From Streptomyces sp. NBC_01485 (lineage in GTDB: Bacteria; Actinomycetota; Actinomycetes; Streptomycetales; Streptomycetaceae): a stretch of 64,000 bases of DNA. The notes beneath the pieces were generated by a model. It did not search any database. It was not told where the DNA came from and saw nothing but the letters and a program-made list of their open reading frames with translations. Both the position numbers and the translations under genes were made by a program. Position 1 is the stretch's first letter, and each line of letters begins with the position of its first letter. Where the stretch lies: positions 6,138,001 through 6,202,000 of the forward strand of contig NZ_CP109435.1 of assembly GCF_036227125.1 (NCBI RefSeq), written 5' to 3'. Positions 1 through 8,680 of the stretch are shown here, in pieces.

Positions 1-923
1 ATCGCCGGACGCGCGAGCGCATGCGCCAACCCGCGCTCCTCCCGCTCCACGAACCCCTCCACGCACCGCCGCGCCCGCCCGCGCAGCATCCGCACCCGCT
101 CCAGCTCCTCGCCGACGTCCGGTACGACCTTCTTCGCGGCGTCGGTCGGCGTCGAGGCGCGCAGGTCGGCCACATGGTCCAGGAGCGGGTTGTCCGGCTC
201 GTGCCCGATCGCCGAGACGACCGGCGTACGGCAGGCCGCGACCGCGCGGACCAACTGCTCGTCCGAGAAGGGCAGCAGATCCTCGACGCTGCCGCCGCCG
301 CGCGCCACGACGATCACGTCCACGTCGTCGAGCGCGTCGAGCTCCTTGACGGCCTGCACGACCTGCGTCACCGCGTGCACGCCCTGGACGGCGACGTTGC
401 GCACCTCGAAGCGGACGGCGGGCCAGCGGTGCCGGGCGTTCTCCAGGACGTCCCGCTCGGCGGCCGAGGCCCGACCGCACACCAGTCCGATGAGCTGCGG
501 CAGGAAGGGCAGCGGCTTCTTGCGCGCGGGCGCGAAGAGCCCCTCCGCGGCCAGGGACTTCTTCAACTGCTCCAGCCGCGCCAGCAGCTCCCCGACGCCC
601 ACCGGCCGTATCTCCACGGCCCGCAGCGACAGCTGCCCCCGTGGCGCGTACCACTCCGGTTTCGCGTGGACGACGACCCGCGCGCCCTCGCCTACGACGT
701 CCGCGACCGCGTCGAAGACCTGCCGGTAGCAGGTCACGCCCACGGAGATGTCGTGCGCCGGATCCCGCAGCGTCAGAAACACGACGCCCGCGCCCGGACG
801 CCGCGACAACTGCGTGATCTGCCCCTCGACCCATACCGCGCCGAGCCGGTCGATCCAGCTCCCGATGAGCCGCGACACCTCGCCGACGGGCAGCGGGGCG
901 TCCGCGGACGTGTTCACAGCCAT
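1..923 (-). CDS. xseA: Exodeoxyribonuclease VII large subunit (C-terminus outside window)
   Basis: Catalytic subunit of exonuclease VII, which degrades single-stranded DNA and works with XseB in repair. The ATG at 923 begins MAVNTSADAPLPVGEVSRLI. An N-terminal OB fold follows (WVEGQITQLSRR, then GVVFLTLRDP and a YAPRGQLSL segment), then the start of the catalytic domain with LIGLVCGRASAAERDV, VIVVARGGGSVEDLLPFSDE and SAIGHEPDNPLLDHVADLRA, the family signature. About 307 codons are visible and the reading frame is still open at the left edge, so the C-terminal coiled-coil part lies outside. It diverges from ispH across about 160 bp. Identification is secure from the catalytic motifs. Confidence 0.95.
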   Translation of the reverse strand, partial: MAVNTSADAPLPVGEVSRLIGSWIDRLGAVWVEGQITQLSRRPGAGVVFLTLRDPAHDISVGVTCYRQVFDAVADVVGEGARVVVHAKPEWYAPRGQLSLRAVEIRPVGVGELLARLEQLKKSLAAEGLFAPARKKPLPFLPQLIGLVCGRASAAERDVLENARHRWPAVRFEVRNVAVQGVHAVTQVVQAVKELDALDDVDVIVVARGGGSVEDLLPFSDEQLVRAVAACRTPVVSAIGHEPDNPLLDHVADLRASTPTDAAKKVVPDVGEELERVRMLRGRARRCVEGFVEREERGLAHALARPA

Positions 924-964
924 GCGCCCGAGAGTATCGGCCGGGACTGACAACGCCGGTCAGC

Positions 965-1060
965 GTCATCCGGCCCGTCCGGCGTTCGAGGACGACGAGG
1001 CCCAGGCCCCTTAAGGGCCGAAGCGGGGGGTTTCTGGGGGACGCAGCCCCCGGGACCGGG
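965..1060. repeat. Streptomyces-type dispersed intergenic repeat
   Basis: The xseA-ispH gap holds a segment of the type GTCCGGCGTTCGAGGAC, followed by a CCCTTAAGGG palindrome and a GGGGG-ACGCAG-CCCCC hairpin. From memory, very similar blocks recur between genes in many Streptomyces genomes, so I call it a dispersed element, not a locus-specific operator. The assignment rests on recollection of such sequences; no second full copy was seen in this window. Confidence 0.5.
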
Positions 1061-1085
1061 ACGGGCGCGGCCTTACGATGGACGC

Positions 1086-2123
1086 ATGTCTGCTTCGCCT
1101 GGCCGCCGCCGTGTCCTGCTCGCCGCTCCCCGGGGCTACTGCGCGGGCGTCGACCGCGCCGTGATCGCCGTCGAGAAGGCCCTGGAGCAGTACGGGGCCC
1201 CGGTCTACGTCCGCCACGAGATCGTCCACAACAAGTACGTCGTGCAGACCCTGGAGAACAAGGGCGCCATCTTCGTCGAGCGGACGGAGGAGGTCCCGCC
1301 GGGCAACATCGTCATGTTCTCCGCGCACGGCGTCGCCCCCGTCGTCCACGAGGAGGCCGCGCGCGGGCGCCTCGCCACCATCGACGCGACCTGCCCGCTC
1401 GTCACCAAGGTGCACAAGGAAGCCGTCCGCTTCGCCAACGAGGACTACGACATCCTCCTGATCGGGCACGAGGGCCACGAGGAGGTCATCGGCACCTCCG
1501 GCGAGGCCCCCGAGCACATCCAGCTCGTCGACGGACCCGAGGACGTCGCCAAGGTCGAGGTCCGCGACCCGTCGAAGATCGTGTGGCTCTCCCAGACGAC
1601 CCTGTCGGTCGACGAGACCATGGAGACCGTCGATGCCCTGAAGGAGAAGTTCCCGCAGCTCATCTCCCCGCCCAGCGACGACATCTGCTACGCCACGCAG
1701 AACCGTCAGCTCGCGGTGAAGCAGATGGGCGCGGAGGCGGAGCTGGTGATCGTGGTCGGCTCCCGCAACTCCTCCAACTCCAAGCGGCTCGTCGAGGTCG
1801 CCAAGCTCGCCGGCTCCCGCGAGGCCTACCTCGTGGACTTCGCGAGCGAGATCGACGAGGCCTGGGTGGAGGGCGTGACGACGGTGGGCGTCACCTCCGG
1901 CGCCTCCGTCCCGGAACTCCTCGTCGAGGAGGTCCTCGCCTGGCTCGCCGAGCGCGGGTACGGGGACGTCGAGCTGGTCAAGGCGGCCGAGGAGCACATC
2001 ACCTTCTCGCTGCCCAAGGAACTCCGGCGCGACCTGCGCGAGGAAGCGGCGGCGCTGGTCGCGGGGCGCGGCGGAAGTGGTGCCGAGGGCTCCGCGGACT
2101 CCGGGGACTCCTCGACCGGGTGA
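1086..2123 (+). CDS. ispH: 4-hydroxy-3-methylbut-2-enyl diphosphate reductase
   Basis: Last enzyme of the non-mevalonate isoprenoid pathway. It reduces HMBPP to IPP and DMAPP in the cytosol with a [4Fe-4S] cluster. The 345-residue protein shows the three expected cluster cysteines, in APRGYCAGVDRAV near residue 19, IDATCPLVTKVH and DDICYATQNRQ. The AHGVAP and HEGHEEVIGT motifs and the VGSRNSSNSKRL substrate loop are also present. The C-terminus ends in a Gly/Ser/Asp-rich tail beyond the conserved domain, common in actinobacterial copies. It is followed after 50 bp by ppgK on the same strand. Confidence 0.97.
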   Translation: MSASPGRRRVLLAAPRGYCAGVDRAVIAVEKALEQYGAPVYVRHEIVHNKYVVQTLENKGAIFVERTEEVPPGNIVMFSAHGVAPVVHEEAARGRLATIDATCPLVTKVHKEAVRFANEDYDILLIGHEGHEEVIGTSGEAPEHIQLVDGPEDVAKVEVRDPSKIVWLSQTTLSVDETMETVDALKEKFPQLISPPSDDICYATQNRQLAVKQMGAEAELVIVVGSRNSSNSKRLVEVAKLAGSREAYLVDFASEIDEAWVEGVTTVGVTSGASVPELLVEEVLAWLAERGYGDVELVKAAEEHITFSLPKELRRDLREEAAALVAGRGGSGAEGSADSGDSSTG

Positions 2124-2173
2124 CCTGACACCTCGATCGAGTGACTGTCAGTCGGTCGTCGTAACGTAGGGCC

Positions 2174-2920
2174 ATGCAGATCTTCGGCGTGGACATCGGT
2201 GGATCCGGGATCAAGGGCGCCCCTGTGGACCTGGACAAGGGCGACCTGGCGGAGGAGCGCTGCAAAGTGCTCACTCCGCACCCGGCGACACCCGAGGGCG
2301 TGGCCGACGGTGTGAAGCAGGTCGTCGACCACTTCGGCTGGACCGGCCCGGTGGGCCTCACCTTCCCCGGCGTGGTCACCGACGGCTCCCACATCCGTAC
2401 GGCGGCCAACGTCGACAAGAGCTGGGTCGACGTGGACGCGCGCACGTTGTTCAGCGAGCGGCTGAGCGGGCTCCCGGTGACCGTGGTCAACGACGCGGAC
2501 GCGGCGGGCGTCGCCGAGATGGCCTTCGGCGCCGGCCGCGACCGCAGGGGCACGGTGATCCTGCTGACGTTCGGCACGGGCATCGGCAGCGCCCTCTTCA
2601 CCGACGGCGTCCTCGTCCCCAACACCGAGCTCGGCCACCTGGAGCTGCACGGGCACGACGCCGAGAAGCGCGCCTCCAGCAAGGCCAAGGAGGACGGCGA
2701 GCTGACCTGGGAGCACTGGGCCCGCCGCGTCACGAAGTACCTCGCCCACGTCGAGATGCTCTTCTCGCCCGAGCTGTTCATCATCGGCGGCGGCGTCAGC
2801 CGCAAGTCGGAGAAGTTCCTGCACCTCATCGAGGGCATCAAGGCGGAGATCGTCCCGGCGCAACTGCAGAACAACGCGGGAATCGTGGGAGCGGCGATGC
2901 GGGCGTCGAAGGACAGCTAG
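2174..2920 (+). CDS. ppgK: Polyphosphate glucokinase
   Basis: ROK-family kinase that phosphorylates glucose using inorganic polyphosphate or ATP, feeding glycolysis. The 248-residue protein starts with the phosphate-binding loop MQIFGVDIGGSGIKGAPVD. It has TFPGVVTDG, the catalytic-base region VVNDADAAGVAEM, the second phosphate loop LTFGTGIGSALF and ELGHLELHGHDAE. The zinc-binding CXCGXXGC motif of many ROK kinases is absent, as is usual for this polyphosphate-using subfamily. Its TAG stop sits inside an inverted repeat shared with the convergent DUF6542 gene. Confidence 0.95.
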   Translation: MQIFGVDIGGSGIKGAPVDLDKGDLAEERCKVLTPHPATPEGVADGVKQVVDHFGWTGPVGLTFPGVVTDGSHIRTAANVDKSWVDVDARTLFSERLSGLPVTVVNDADAAGVAEMAFGAGRDRRGTVILLTFGTGIGSALFTDGVLVPNTELGHLELHGHDAEKRASSKAKEDGELTWEHWARRVTKYLAHVEMLFSPELFIIGGGVSRKSEKFLHLIEGIKAEIVPAQLQNNAGIVGAAMRASKDS

Positions 2921-2978
2921 CGCGCCACTCCATGGCGATGCGGGAGAGGGGCCAACCGCAGGCCAGCGGCGCGCTAGC
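2916..2978. terminator. Inverted repeat covering both stop codons of two convergent genes
   Basis: Perfect 11-bp arms GCTAGCGCGCC (2916-2926) and GGCGCGCTAGC (2968-2978), separated by 41 bp, contain the TAG stops of ppgK and of the DUF6542 gene. They could form a long-loop hairpin on either transcript, so a bidirectional terminator or 3' processing signal is the likely role. There is no obvious T-run. Confidence 0.6.
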
Positions 2979-3747
2979 GGCGGTTCGTGGTGTGTCGGAG
3001 GGCCGCCGCTCGGCGCAGCCCGCGGGCCAGGATGGTCAGCGCCGCCAGGAGCGTCCCCCCGTACAGCCAGCCGGCCTGGGTGGCGAGCGCCGTGACCAGC
3101 CCCATCAGCCGCGCCCCGGTCCCGTTCCCGCTCTCGGCGACGGGCAGCAGCCCCGCGGCGAAGGCGATCGGCGCGACCACGGGCGCGGACAGCAGGTCGG
3201 CCCCGCGCACCCACAGGGCGGTCAGCAGGCACACGGGCAGGAACAGCACGCTGTACACCGTCAACGAGCCCCCGAACAGCACCTGATCAAGACACCCGAC
3301 CACGACCATCAACGCCCCGCTGAACAGCCCCCCACCGAGCCCGGTGAGCCGGGGATTCGGCATCCGCTGCCCCAAGCGCCCCAAGCGCCCCCTGGGCGGC
3401 ACGGGCTGCAGCCCGCCAGGGGAGAGCCGAGCCCGAGCCCCACCGGAGGGCGAAACGCCGCCACCACCCCGCCCCAGACCCCCTTCAGCCCGCGCCGATG
3501 CGTCGCCGGTTCGTGCGGCCGGTGCAGGGCGGGCGGGCCCCGTGGTGGGGCGTGGCTGGTTACGGCCTCGCTCCCAGCCCGCCTGAGGCGGAAGGGGTGG
3601 AAGAGGCGGAAGAGTTGGCAGCGATGACAGGGCTGGAAGGTATGGAGGAGCTGGGAGGGATGAAAGGGCTGGGAGGGATGAAAGGGGTGGCGGTGTGTCG
3701 CGGTGGGTGGTGGCTTGGTCCGGGGGGCGTGTCCTGTGTTGCTCCAC
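2974..3747 (-). CDS. DUF6542 domain membrane protein
   Basis: Small integral membrane protein of unknown function, 257 residues from the ATG at 3747. The N-terminal half is low-complexity: Ser-Leu-Pro repeats (PALSSLPxLP) encoded by a near-tandem DNA repeat around 3640-3685, then a Pro/Ala/Gly linker. The C-terminal about 125 residues carry the conserved domain with four predicted membrane helices, including GGGLFSGALMVVVGCL, LTVYSVLFLPVCLLTALWV and PVVAPIAFAAGLLPV. The start is uncertain because only the membrane domain is conserved. The position between ppgK and ychF is, from memory, typical of Streptomyces. Confidence 0.75.
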   Translation of the reverse strand: MEQHRTRPPDQATTHRDTPPPLSSLPALSSLPAPPYLPALSSLPTLPPLPPLPPQAGWERGRNQPRPTTGPARPAPAARTGDASARAEGGLGRGGGGVSPSGGARARLSPGGLQPVPPRGRLGRLGQRMPNPRLTGLGGGLFSGALMVVVGCLDQVLFGGSLTVYSVLFLPVCLLTALWVRGADLLSAPVVAPIAFAAGLLPVAESGNGTGARLMGLVTALATQAGWLYGGTLLAALTILARGLRRAAALRHTTNRR

Positions 3748-3943
3748 TGGACAAACTTAGGTCGGTTTATGTGCCGAATCGGGTGTCGGACACGCCGTGG
3801 GGCGGAGCTTGGCCATGCGTTCGACCGGTCCGCCGGGGCGGGGCCGGGCACGCCGTAAACTGGTGGACCGGCCGGCCCTCTGGCCCCGGCCCGCTCACTA
3901 CGGGATCCGGCCCCCTGGCCCTCTCACTACGGGAAGTCGCAAC

Positions 3944-5032
<1,089 letters not shown>

Positions 5033-5082
5033 CGGGTGACCTACCACCACGTCGCTGGTCTGGCAAACATGCACGTCAGGCC

Positions 5083-5118
5083 GGGGTCCGACTCTCCCGA
5101 GTCGGGCCCCTAGTTTTT
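5083..5118 (+). terminator. Rho-independent terminator after ychF
   Basis: A 12-bp stem GGGGTCCGACTC / GAGTCGGGCCCC (one G-U pair) with a 4-base loop, followed by TAGTTTTT. It lies 50 bp after the ychF stop and marks the end of the core-gene block before the phenazine region. Confidence 0.85.
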
Positions 5119-5243
5119 CCCGTGCTGGGATGGTGCTGGGAAACCTGATCCCCCGTCACCTGTCATCACCCCTGCTCACCCCTACCGTGCTGGGATCCTG
5201 CTGGGATCCTGCTGGGATGCCGGTGAGGCTCCCGTGCTGGTTC

Positions 5244-5405
5244 GCAAGGCGCAACCTCGCAAAGGAGGGAGCGGGCACTGCCAACTGCCTGCACCAGTCG
5301 TCCCTCGGCGTCAATGGCCTGACGAAGCTCGGTCTGCGGGATCGCACCCCGGCGGTAATCGCCGTGTACGAAACGGGACTTGTGGTGCCGGGCAGTCGCC
5401 GGTGA
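5244..5405 (+). pseudogene. Decayed LuxR-type response regulator tail
   Basis: The frame ending at 5405 reads LHQSSLGVNGLTKLGLRDR, then TPAVIAVYETGLVVPG. This closely resembles the end of a NarL/LuxR-type helix-turn-helix domain (usual form: TVK.H...LAKLGLRDR.QAV..AYE.GLV.PG). The receiver domain and the first HTH helix are missing, and the upstream part of the frame is unrelated, repeat-rich sequence. I infer a regulator gene largely deleted, leaving its last 35-55 codons. The G(C/A)TCCTGCTGGGATCC-type short repeats just upstream (5187-5220) may mark the deletion edge. Confidence 0.6.
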
Positions 5406-5420
5406 AAACGAGCACGTACG

Positions 5421-5500
5421 TGTCGTCCGAGCACGTCACCTGTCGTCCGAGCACGTCACCTGTCGTCCGAGCACGACACCTGTCGTCCGAGCACGACACC
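5421..5500. repeat. Four 20-bp direct repeats
   Basis: Four head-to-tail copies of TGTCGTCCGAGCACGTCACC, at 5421, 5441, 5461 and 5481. The last two copies share a T-to-A change (GCACGACACC), and a fifth copy begins at 5501 before diverging. They directly follow the LuxR remnant. There are no spacers between units, so this is not a CRISPR array. They could be iterated regulator-binding sites or slippage products. Confidence 0.85.
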
Positions 5501-5505
5501 TGTCG

Positions 5506-5923
5506 TATACAACCGCTCTCCGGTTCTCGGGCAGGCACCCGGCGGAGAACACTGCGAATCCGCTCGTCACACGGCCGAGCGCGCGGTCGGCAGCACCCTC
5601 CCGAGCGCGTGGTGCTTCCTGCAACAGCCCTGCTCAGCCGGTGTCCGCAGCGTGTCTGATCCGGCCGGCACGGCCAATGTGACGAGGGCCACTCGAAGAT
5701 GATTTAGTGGCGCTGGTGAGGATCTGGCGCAAATTGAGCGCTCTGGCCTCCGGAATCTGAAGTTCCTGGCTGTCGGTCGCCGCTTCCTCCCCTTGCTCGG
5801 CCCCCTGTCGGATGGCGTTCCAGAAACGGCGATGTCCGCAGGTCTTCGTGATTGATTAATGTTCCACTTCGGCACCCGGCGTCGATGAAATGCAAGATCG
5901 ACATTGCGTCCATTTTCGGAAGG
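5506..5923. other. Gene-poor boundary region upstream of the phenazine cluster
   Basis: No convincing coding sequence is visible on either strand. The stretch becomes less GC-rich after about 5680, with AT-rich patches such as GATTGATTAATGTTCC near 5850. The 253-codon frame on the - strand (5567-6328) runs antisense to the secreted NTF2-like gene and has no recognisable domain. Together with the LuxR remnant this looks like an old insertion or deletion boundary. Confidence 0.5.
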
Positions 5924-5952
5924 TTGACGGGAGTCGACTCCGAATGTTCGAT
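5924..5952 (+). promoter_or_regulatory. Candidate sigma-70-type promoter
   Basis: TTGACG (5924-5929), 17-bp spacer, TTCGAT (5947-5952). It lies about 100 bp upstream of the secreted NTF2-like gene and is the best vegetative promoter match in this boundary. It could also drive the phz operon by read-through. Confidence 0.35.
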
Positions 5953-6000
5953 AGCCCTCGTCAAGGGATGGCAAACGGGGGCCTTGGCAGGGGCAACTCC

Positions 6001-6022
6001 ACAGGTGCGCTTTTTTACCTGT
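6001..6022. promoter_or_regulatory. 22-bp palindrome, candidate operator
   Basis: Arms ACAGGT (6001-6006) and ACCTGT (6017-6022) flank a 10-bp T-rich core, 31 bp before the ATG of the secreted protein. Dimensions fit a dimeric repressor site covering two helical turns. No regulator is assigned. Confidence 0.35.
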
Positions 6023-6053
6023 TGCCATCTCCCGTTCAGGCATGGGGGATGTT

Positions 6054-6656
6054 ATGAGCAAGGTCAGGCACACGCTTCCGATCGTTGCCGCAGCCATTGC
6101 GCTGACGGCCGGCAGTATCGCTGTCCCCGCCATTTTCCAGGCCGAAACGGCCAACGCATCGCCGGTATCGGCCAATTCTGCTGCCGTCACGGACCCGGCG
6201 GAAGGCATGGGGGAACGGAACACCGCTCGCACCCCGGCCGCTTTGCTGCAGCTCTTGGGCGAGCGGATCCAGGCCAAGGACATAGACGGCATCATCGCCC
6301 TCCACGAGAAAGATGCGGCGCTCGTCAACTACGACGGATCGCTTGTCAGGGGCCACACGGCAATCCGGGCGTTCTACGTCGACTGGTTCAAGCTGGATCC
6401 GGTACTCAAAGTCAGCCCTCGCCAGACCGTAGAGGCAGGTGGGGCGGCCGGAAGCGGTAATCGCATGGCGGCCATCATGGGTGTTTACACCCTGGAGCAG
6501 AATAAGCCGGATGGCACCCGGGAGAGCTTCACCGGGAATTTCTGCGACACCGTGCGTCAGCACGCCAACGGTAAGTGGATGTACGTCCAGGACAATCCGT
6601 ACCCGCCCCACGGCGGCGGCACCCCGGTCCGCCGTGGAACGTCGTCCCACCACTGA
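6054..6656 (+). CDS. Secreted SnoaL/DUF4440-like (NTF2-fold) protein
   Basis: A 200-residue exported protein. The N-terminus MSKVRHTLPIVAAAIALTAG, followed by SIAVPAIFQAETANA, is a Sec signal peptide with probable cleavage after ANA. The mature part reads as an NTF2-like fold: LLQLLGERIQAKDIDGIIAL, HEKDAALVNYDGSLVRGH, AIRAFYVDWF, then a C-terminal beta sheet (MAAIMGVYTLEQN, SFTGNFCDTVRQHANGKWMY). GGGGGA at 6044 fits the ATG at 6054 better than the upstream ATG at 6042. Cytosolic SnoaL homologues act in polyketide cyclisation, but export argues against direct catalysis on a phenazine precursor. It sits 205 bp before phzC on the same strand. Function unknown. Confidence 0.75.
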   Translation: MSKVRHTLPIVAAAIALTAGSIAVPAIFQAETANASPVSANSAAVTDPAEGMGERNTARTPAALLQLLGERIQAKDIDGIIALHEKDAALVNYDGSLVRGHTAIRAFYVDWFKLDPVLKVSPRQTVEAGGAAGSGNRMAAIMGVYTLEQNKPDGTRESFTGNFCDTVRQHANGKWMYVQDNPYPPHGGGTPVRRGTSSHH

Positions 6657-6731
6657 TCGGGCCACCTCGGCGGTCACCTCTTCGTTGCGCTCCGCCGACT
6701 TGTCGGCAAGCCGTCCGTAAACCCCGCAGTT

Positions 6732-6752
6732 CCCGGAATAAAGCGTTCCGGG
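6732..6752. terminator. Hairpin between the NTF2-like gene and phzC
   Basis: A perfect 7-bp stem CCCGGAA / TTCCGGG with a 7-base loop, but no T-run after it. It may end the upstream transcript or act as a leader structure for the phz operon. Confidence 0.45.
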
Positions 6753-6860
6753 GGCACCATCCTGGCTGCCTCATGGGATTTTGCCATGGGCTTTTGGCAG
6801 CGGGGCAGCGGTCAATGCACGAATAGTGAGTTGCCGACGCGTCTGCGGTTTGGAGGACCC

Positions 6861-8069
6861 TTGAACGTCACCTCATGGGAAGTTGCGCGCGCCCCGGTTA
6901 CGCGGCAGCAGCCCGAGTGGGGGGACCCGGCACAGGTCGAGCAGGTCCGGGACGCGCTGGCGGCCCTTCCTCCGCTCGTGGAGGCCGAGTCATTGACCAG
7001 GCTCCGGGGGTTGCTCGCCGGAGTGGCCGCCGGACAGGCGCAGGTGGTGCAGGCGGGCGACTGCGCGGAGGATCCCGCGGAGTGCACCGCAGATGACGTG
7101 GAGCGGAAGACGGGCCTGCTCAATGTGCTCGCCGGCGTCATGAACACGATCACTCAGCAGCCGGTGGTGCGAGTCGGCCGGATCGCGGGCCAGTACGCCA
7201 AGCCCCGGTCGGCGCACACCGAGTGGGCCGGCGGCGTCGAGATCCCGGTGTACCGGGGGCACATGGTGAACGGTCCCGAGCCGGATCCGGAAGCACGACG
7301 GCCCGATCCCCGACGCCTGCTGGCCGGTTACCGTGCGGCGAGCCGACTCATGGCCGGTCTCTGTCCGACGCGGCAGACGCGCATCGACCCGGCCGTCTGG
7401 ACCAGCCACGAGGCGCTGCTGCTCGACTACGAGATCCCGATGCTGCGACCGGACCGGGAAGGCCGGCTCGCGCTCACTTCGACACACTGGCCCTGGATCG
7501 GCGAGCGGACCCGGCAGCTCGAGGGAGCCCACGTCGCGCTGTTGGCAGAGGTGGCGAACCCCGTGGCGTGCAAGGTCGGGCCGCGTACGACGGTCGCCGA
7601 GCTGCTCGGGTTGTGCGAGCGGCTCGACCCAGGGAAGGAACCGGGACGCCTCACCCTGATCGCCCGGATGGGAGCCGACGCGGCGACGGATCTGCTGCCG
7701 CCGTTGGTTGCAGCCGTACGCGCCGCCGGACACCCGGTGATCTGGCTGGTCGACCCCATGCACGGGAACACCGTGACCACCGCCGACGGACGCAAGACCC
7801 GAATCGTGGAAACGATCGTCCGCGAGGTCACGGCCTTTCAGACCGCCGTGCGAGCGGTCGGCGGAACACCGGGCGGGATCCATCTGGAGACCACTCCCGA
7901 TCCGGTGACCGAATGTGCCGATACCGCGCACGACACCGACCGGATCGATGACAAGTACACGACGTTGTGCGACCCGCGACTCAACCCCCGTCAGGCGGTG
8001 GCCGTCGTGTCGGCCTGGCGGACACGGACGATGACGAACCGAGCCGAGGGAGAACCGTGGCGGGCATAG
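6861..8069 (+). CDS. phzC: Class II DAHP synthase of phenazine biosynthesis
   Basis: Type II 3-deoxy-D-arabino-heptulosonate-7-phosphate synthase, which condenses PEP and erythrose 4-phosphate and raises shikimate-pathway flux for phenazines. The family motifs are clear: VVQAGDCAEDPAE, VVRVGRIAGQYAKPRS, WTSHEALLLDYE, NPVACKVGP, TLIARMGAD and VDPMHGNTV. I choose the TTG at 6861, preceded by GGAGG at 6852; this gives 402 residues, the PhzC length, and avoids an unconserved 25-residue extension. It overlaps phzD by 13 bp and opens the phz operon. A secondary-metabolism role is inferred from its neighbours. Confidence 0.92.
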   Translation: MNVTSWEVARAPVTRQQPEWGDPAQVEQVRDALAALPPLVEAESLTRLRGLLAGVAAGQAQVVQAGDCAEDPAECTADDVERKTGLLNVLAGVMNTITQQPVVRVGRIAGQYAKPRSAHTEWAGGVEIPVYRGHMVNGPEPDPEARRPDPRRLLAGYRAASRLMAGLCPTRQTRIDPAVWTSHEALLLDYEIPMLRPDREGRLALTSTHWPWIGERTRQLEGAHVALLAEVANPVACKVGPRTTVAELLGLCERLDPGKEPGRLTLIARMGADAATDLLPPLVAAVRAAGHPVIWLVDPMHGNTVTTADGRKTRIVETIVREVTAFQTAVRAVGGTPGGIHLETTPDPVTECADTAHDTDRIDDKYTTLCDPRLNPRQAVAVVSAWRTRTMTNRAEGEPWRA

Positions 8070-8680
8070 CCCCGATTTCAGCCTATCCATTGCCGACGGC
8101 GGCTGAACTGCCCACCAGTACGGCGCAGTGGACACCCGACCCGAGCCGCGCGGCCCTGCTCGTGCACGACATGCAGCGATACTTCCTCGCGCCCTTCCCC
8201 CCGGCGGTACGCGACCCGCTGGTGCGCCACTGCGCACAACTGCGGGAGCGGTGCGCCGAGCTCGGGGTGCCGGTGTTCTACACCGCGCAACCCGGGGGCA
8301 TGACGGACGAGGATCGCGGCCTGCTCAAAGACTTCTGGGGTCCGGGCATGAGGGTGGACCCCGTCGACCGTCAGATCGTCACGGAGCTCGCACCCCGGCC
8401 GGCGGACCAGGTGCTCACCAAGTGGCGCTACAGCGCGTTCTTCCGCTCGGACCTGCTGGCGCAGCTGCGCGCCCAGGGCCGCGACCAGTTGATCGTCTGC
8501 GGGGTGTACGCACACGTCGGTGTGCTGGCGACAGCCCTGGAGGCGTTCGCCAACGACATCCAGGTGTTCCTGGTCGCCGACGCCGTCGCCGACTTCTCCG
8601 CCGATCACCACCGGCTGGCCCTCGACTACGCGGCCGCTCGCTGCTCGGTGGTCACCACCACCGAGGAGGTCTTCCGATGA
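8057..8680 (+). CDS. phzD: Isochorismatase-fold hydrolase PhzD
   Basis: Hydrolyses the vinyl ether of 2-amino-2-desoxyisochorismate (ADIC) to trans-2,3-dihydro-3-hydroxyanthranilate (DHHA), the second committed phenazine step. The GTG at 8057 gives 207 residues, the family length. Asp38 (LLVHDMQRYF) and Lys122 (LTKWRYSAF) fall at the same numbers as the catalytic residues known in Pseudomonas PhzD. The usual nucleophilic cysteine of other isochorismatase-fold enzymes is replaced in CGVYAHVGVLAT, as expected for a vinyl-ether hydrolase. It is translationally coupled to both neighbours. Confidence 0.95.
   Translation: MAGIAPISAYPLPTAAELPTSTAQWTPDPSRAALLVHDMQRYFLAPFPPAVRDPLVRHCAQLRERCAELGVPVFYTAQPGGMTDEDRGLLKDFWGPGMRVDPVDRQIVTELAPRPADQVLTKWRYSAFFRSDLLAQLRAQGRDQLIVCGVYAHVGVLATALEAFANDIQVFLVADAVADFSADHHRLALDYAAARCSVVTTTEEVFR

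Noticed and set aside
5421..5500. CRISPR array
   Set aside because: The 20-bp units abut with no spacers, and no cas genes are in the window.
5033..6053. tRNA gene or attachment site at the left boundary of the phenazine island
   Set aside because: No tRNA cloverleaf, integrase or matching direct repeat on the right boundary could be found by eye.
5567..6328. 253-codon frame on the - strand
   Set aside because: Overlaps the secreted NTF2-like gene, which has a signal peptide and ribosome-binding site; no domain is seen in the antisense frame.
8128..8676. Longer N-terminus for phzE starting at 8128
   Set aside because: It would overlap nearly all of phzD in another frame and adds no conserved residues.
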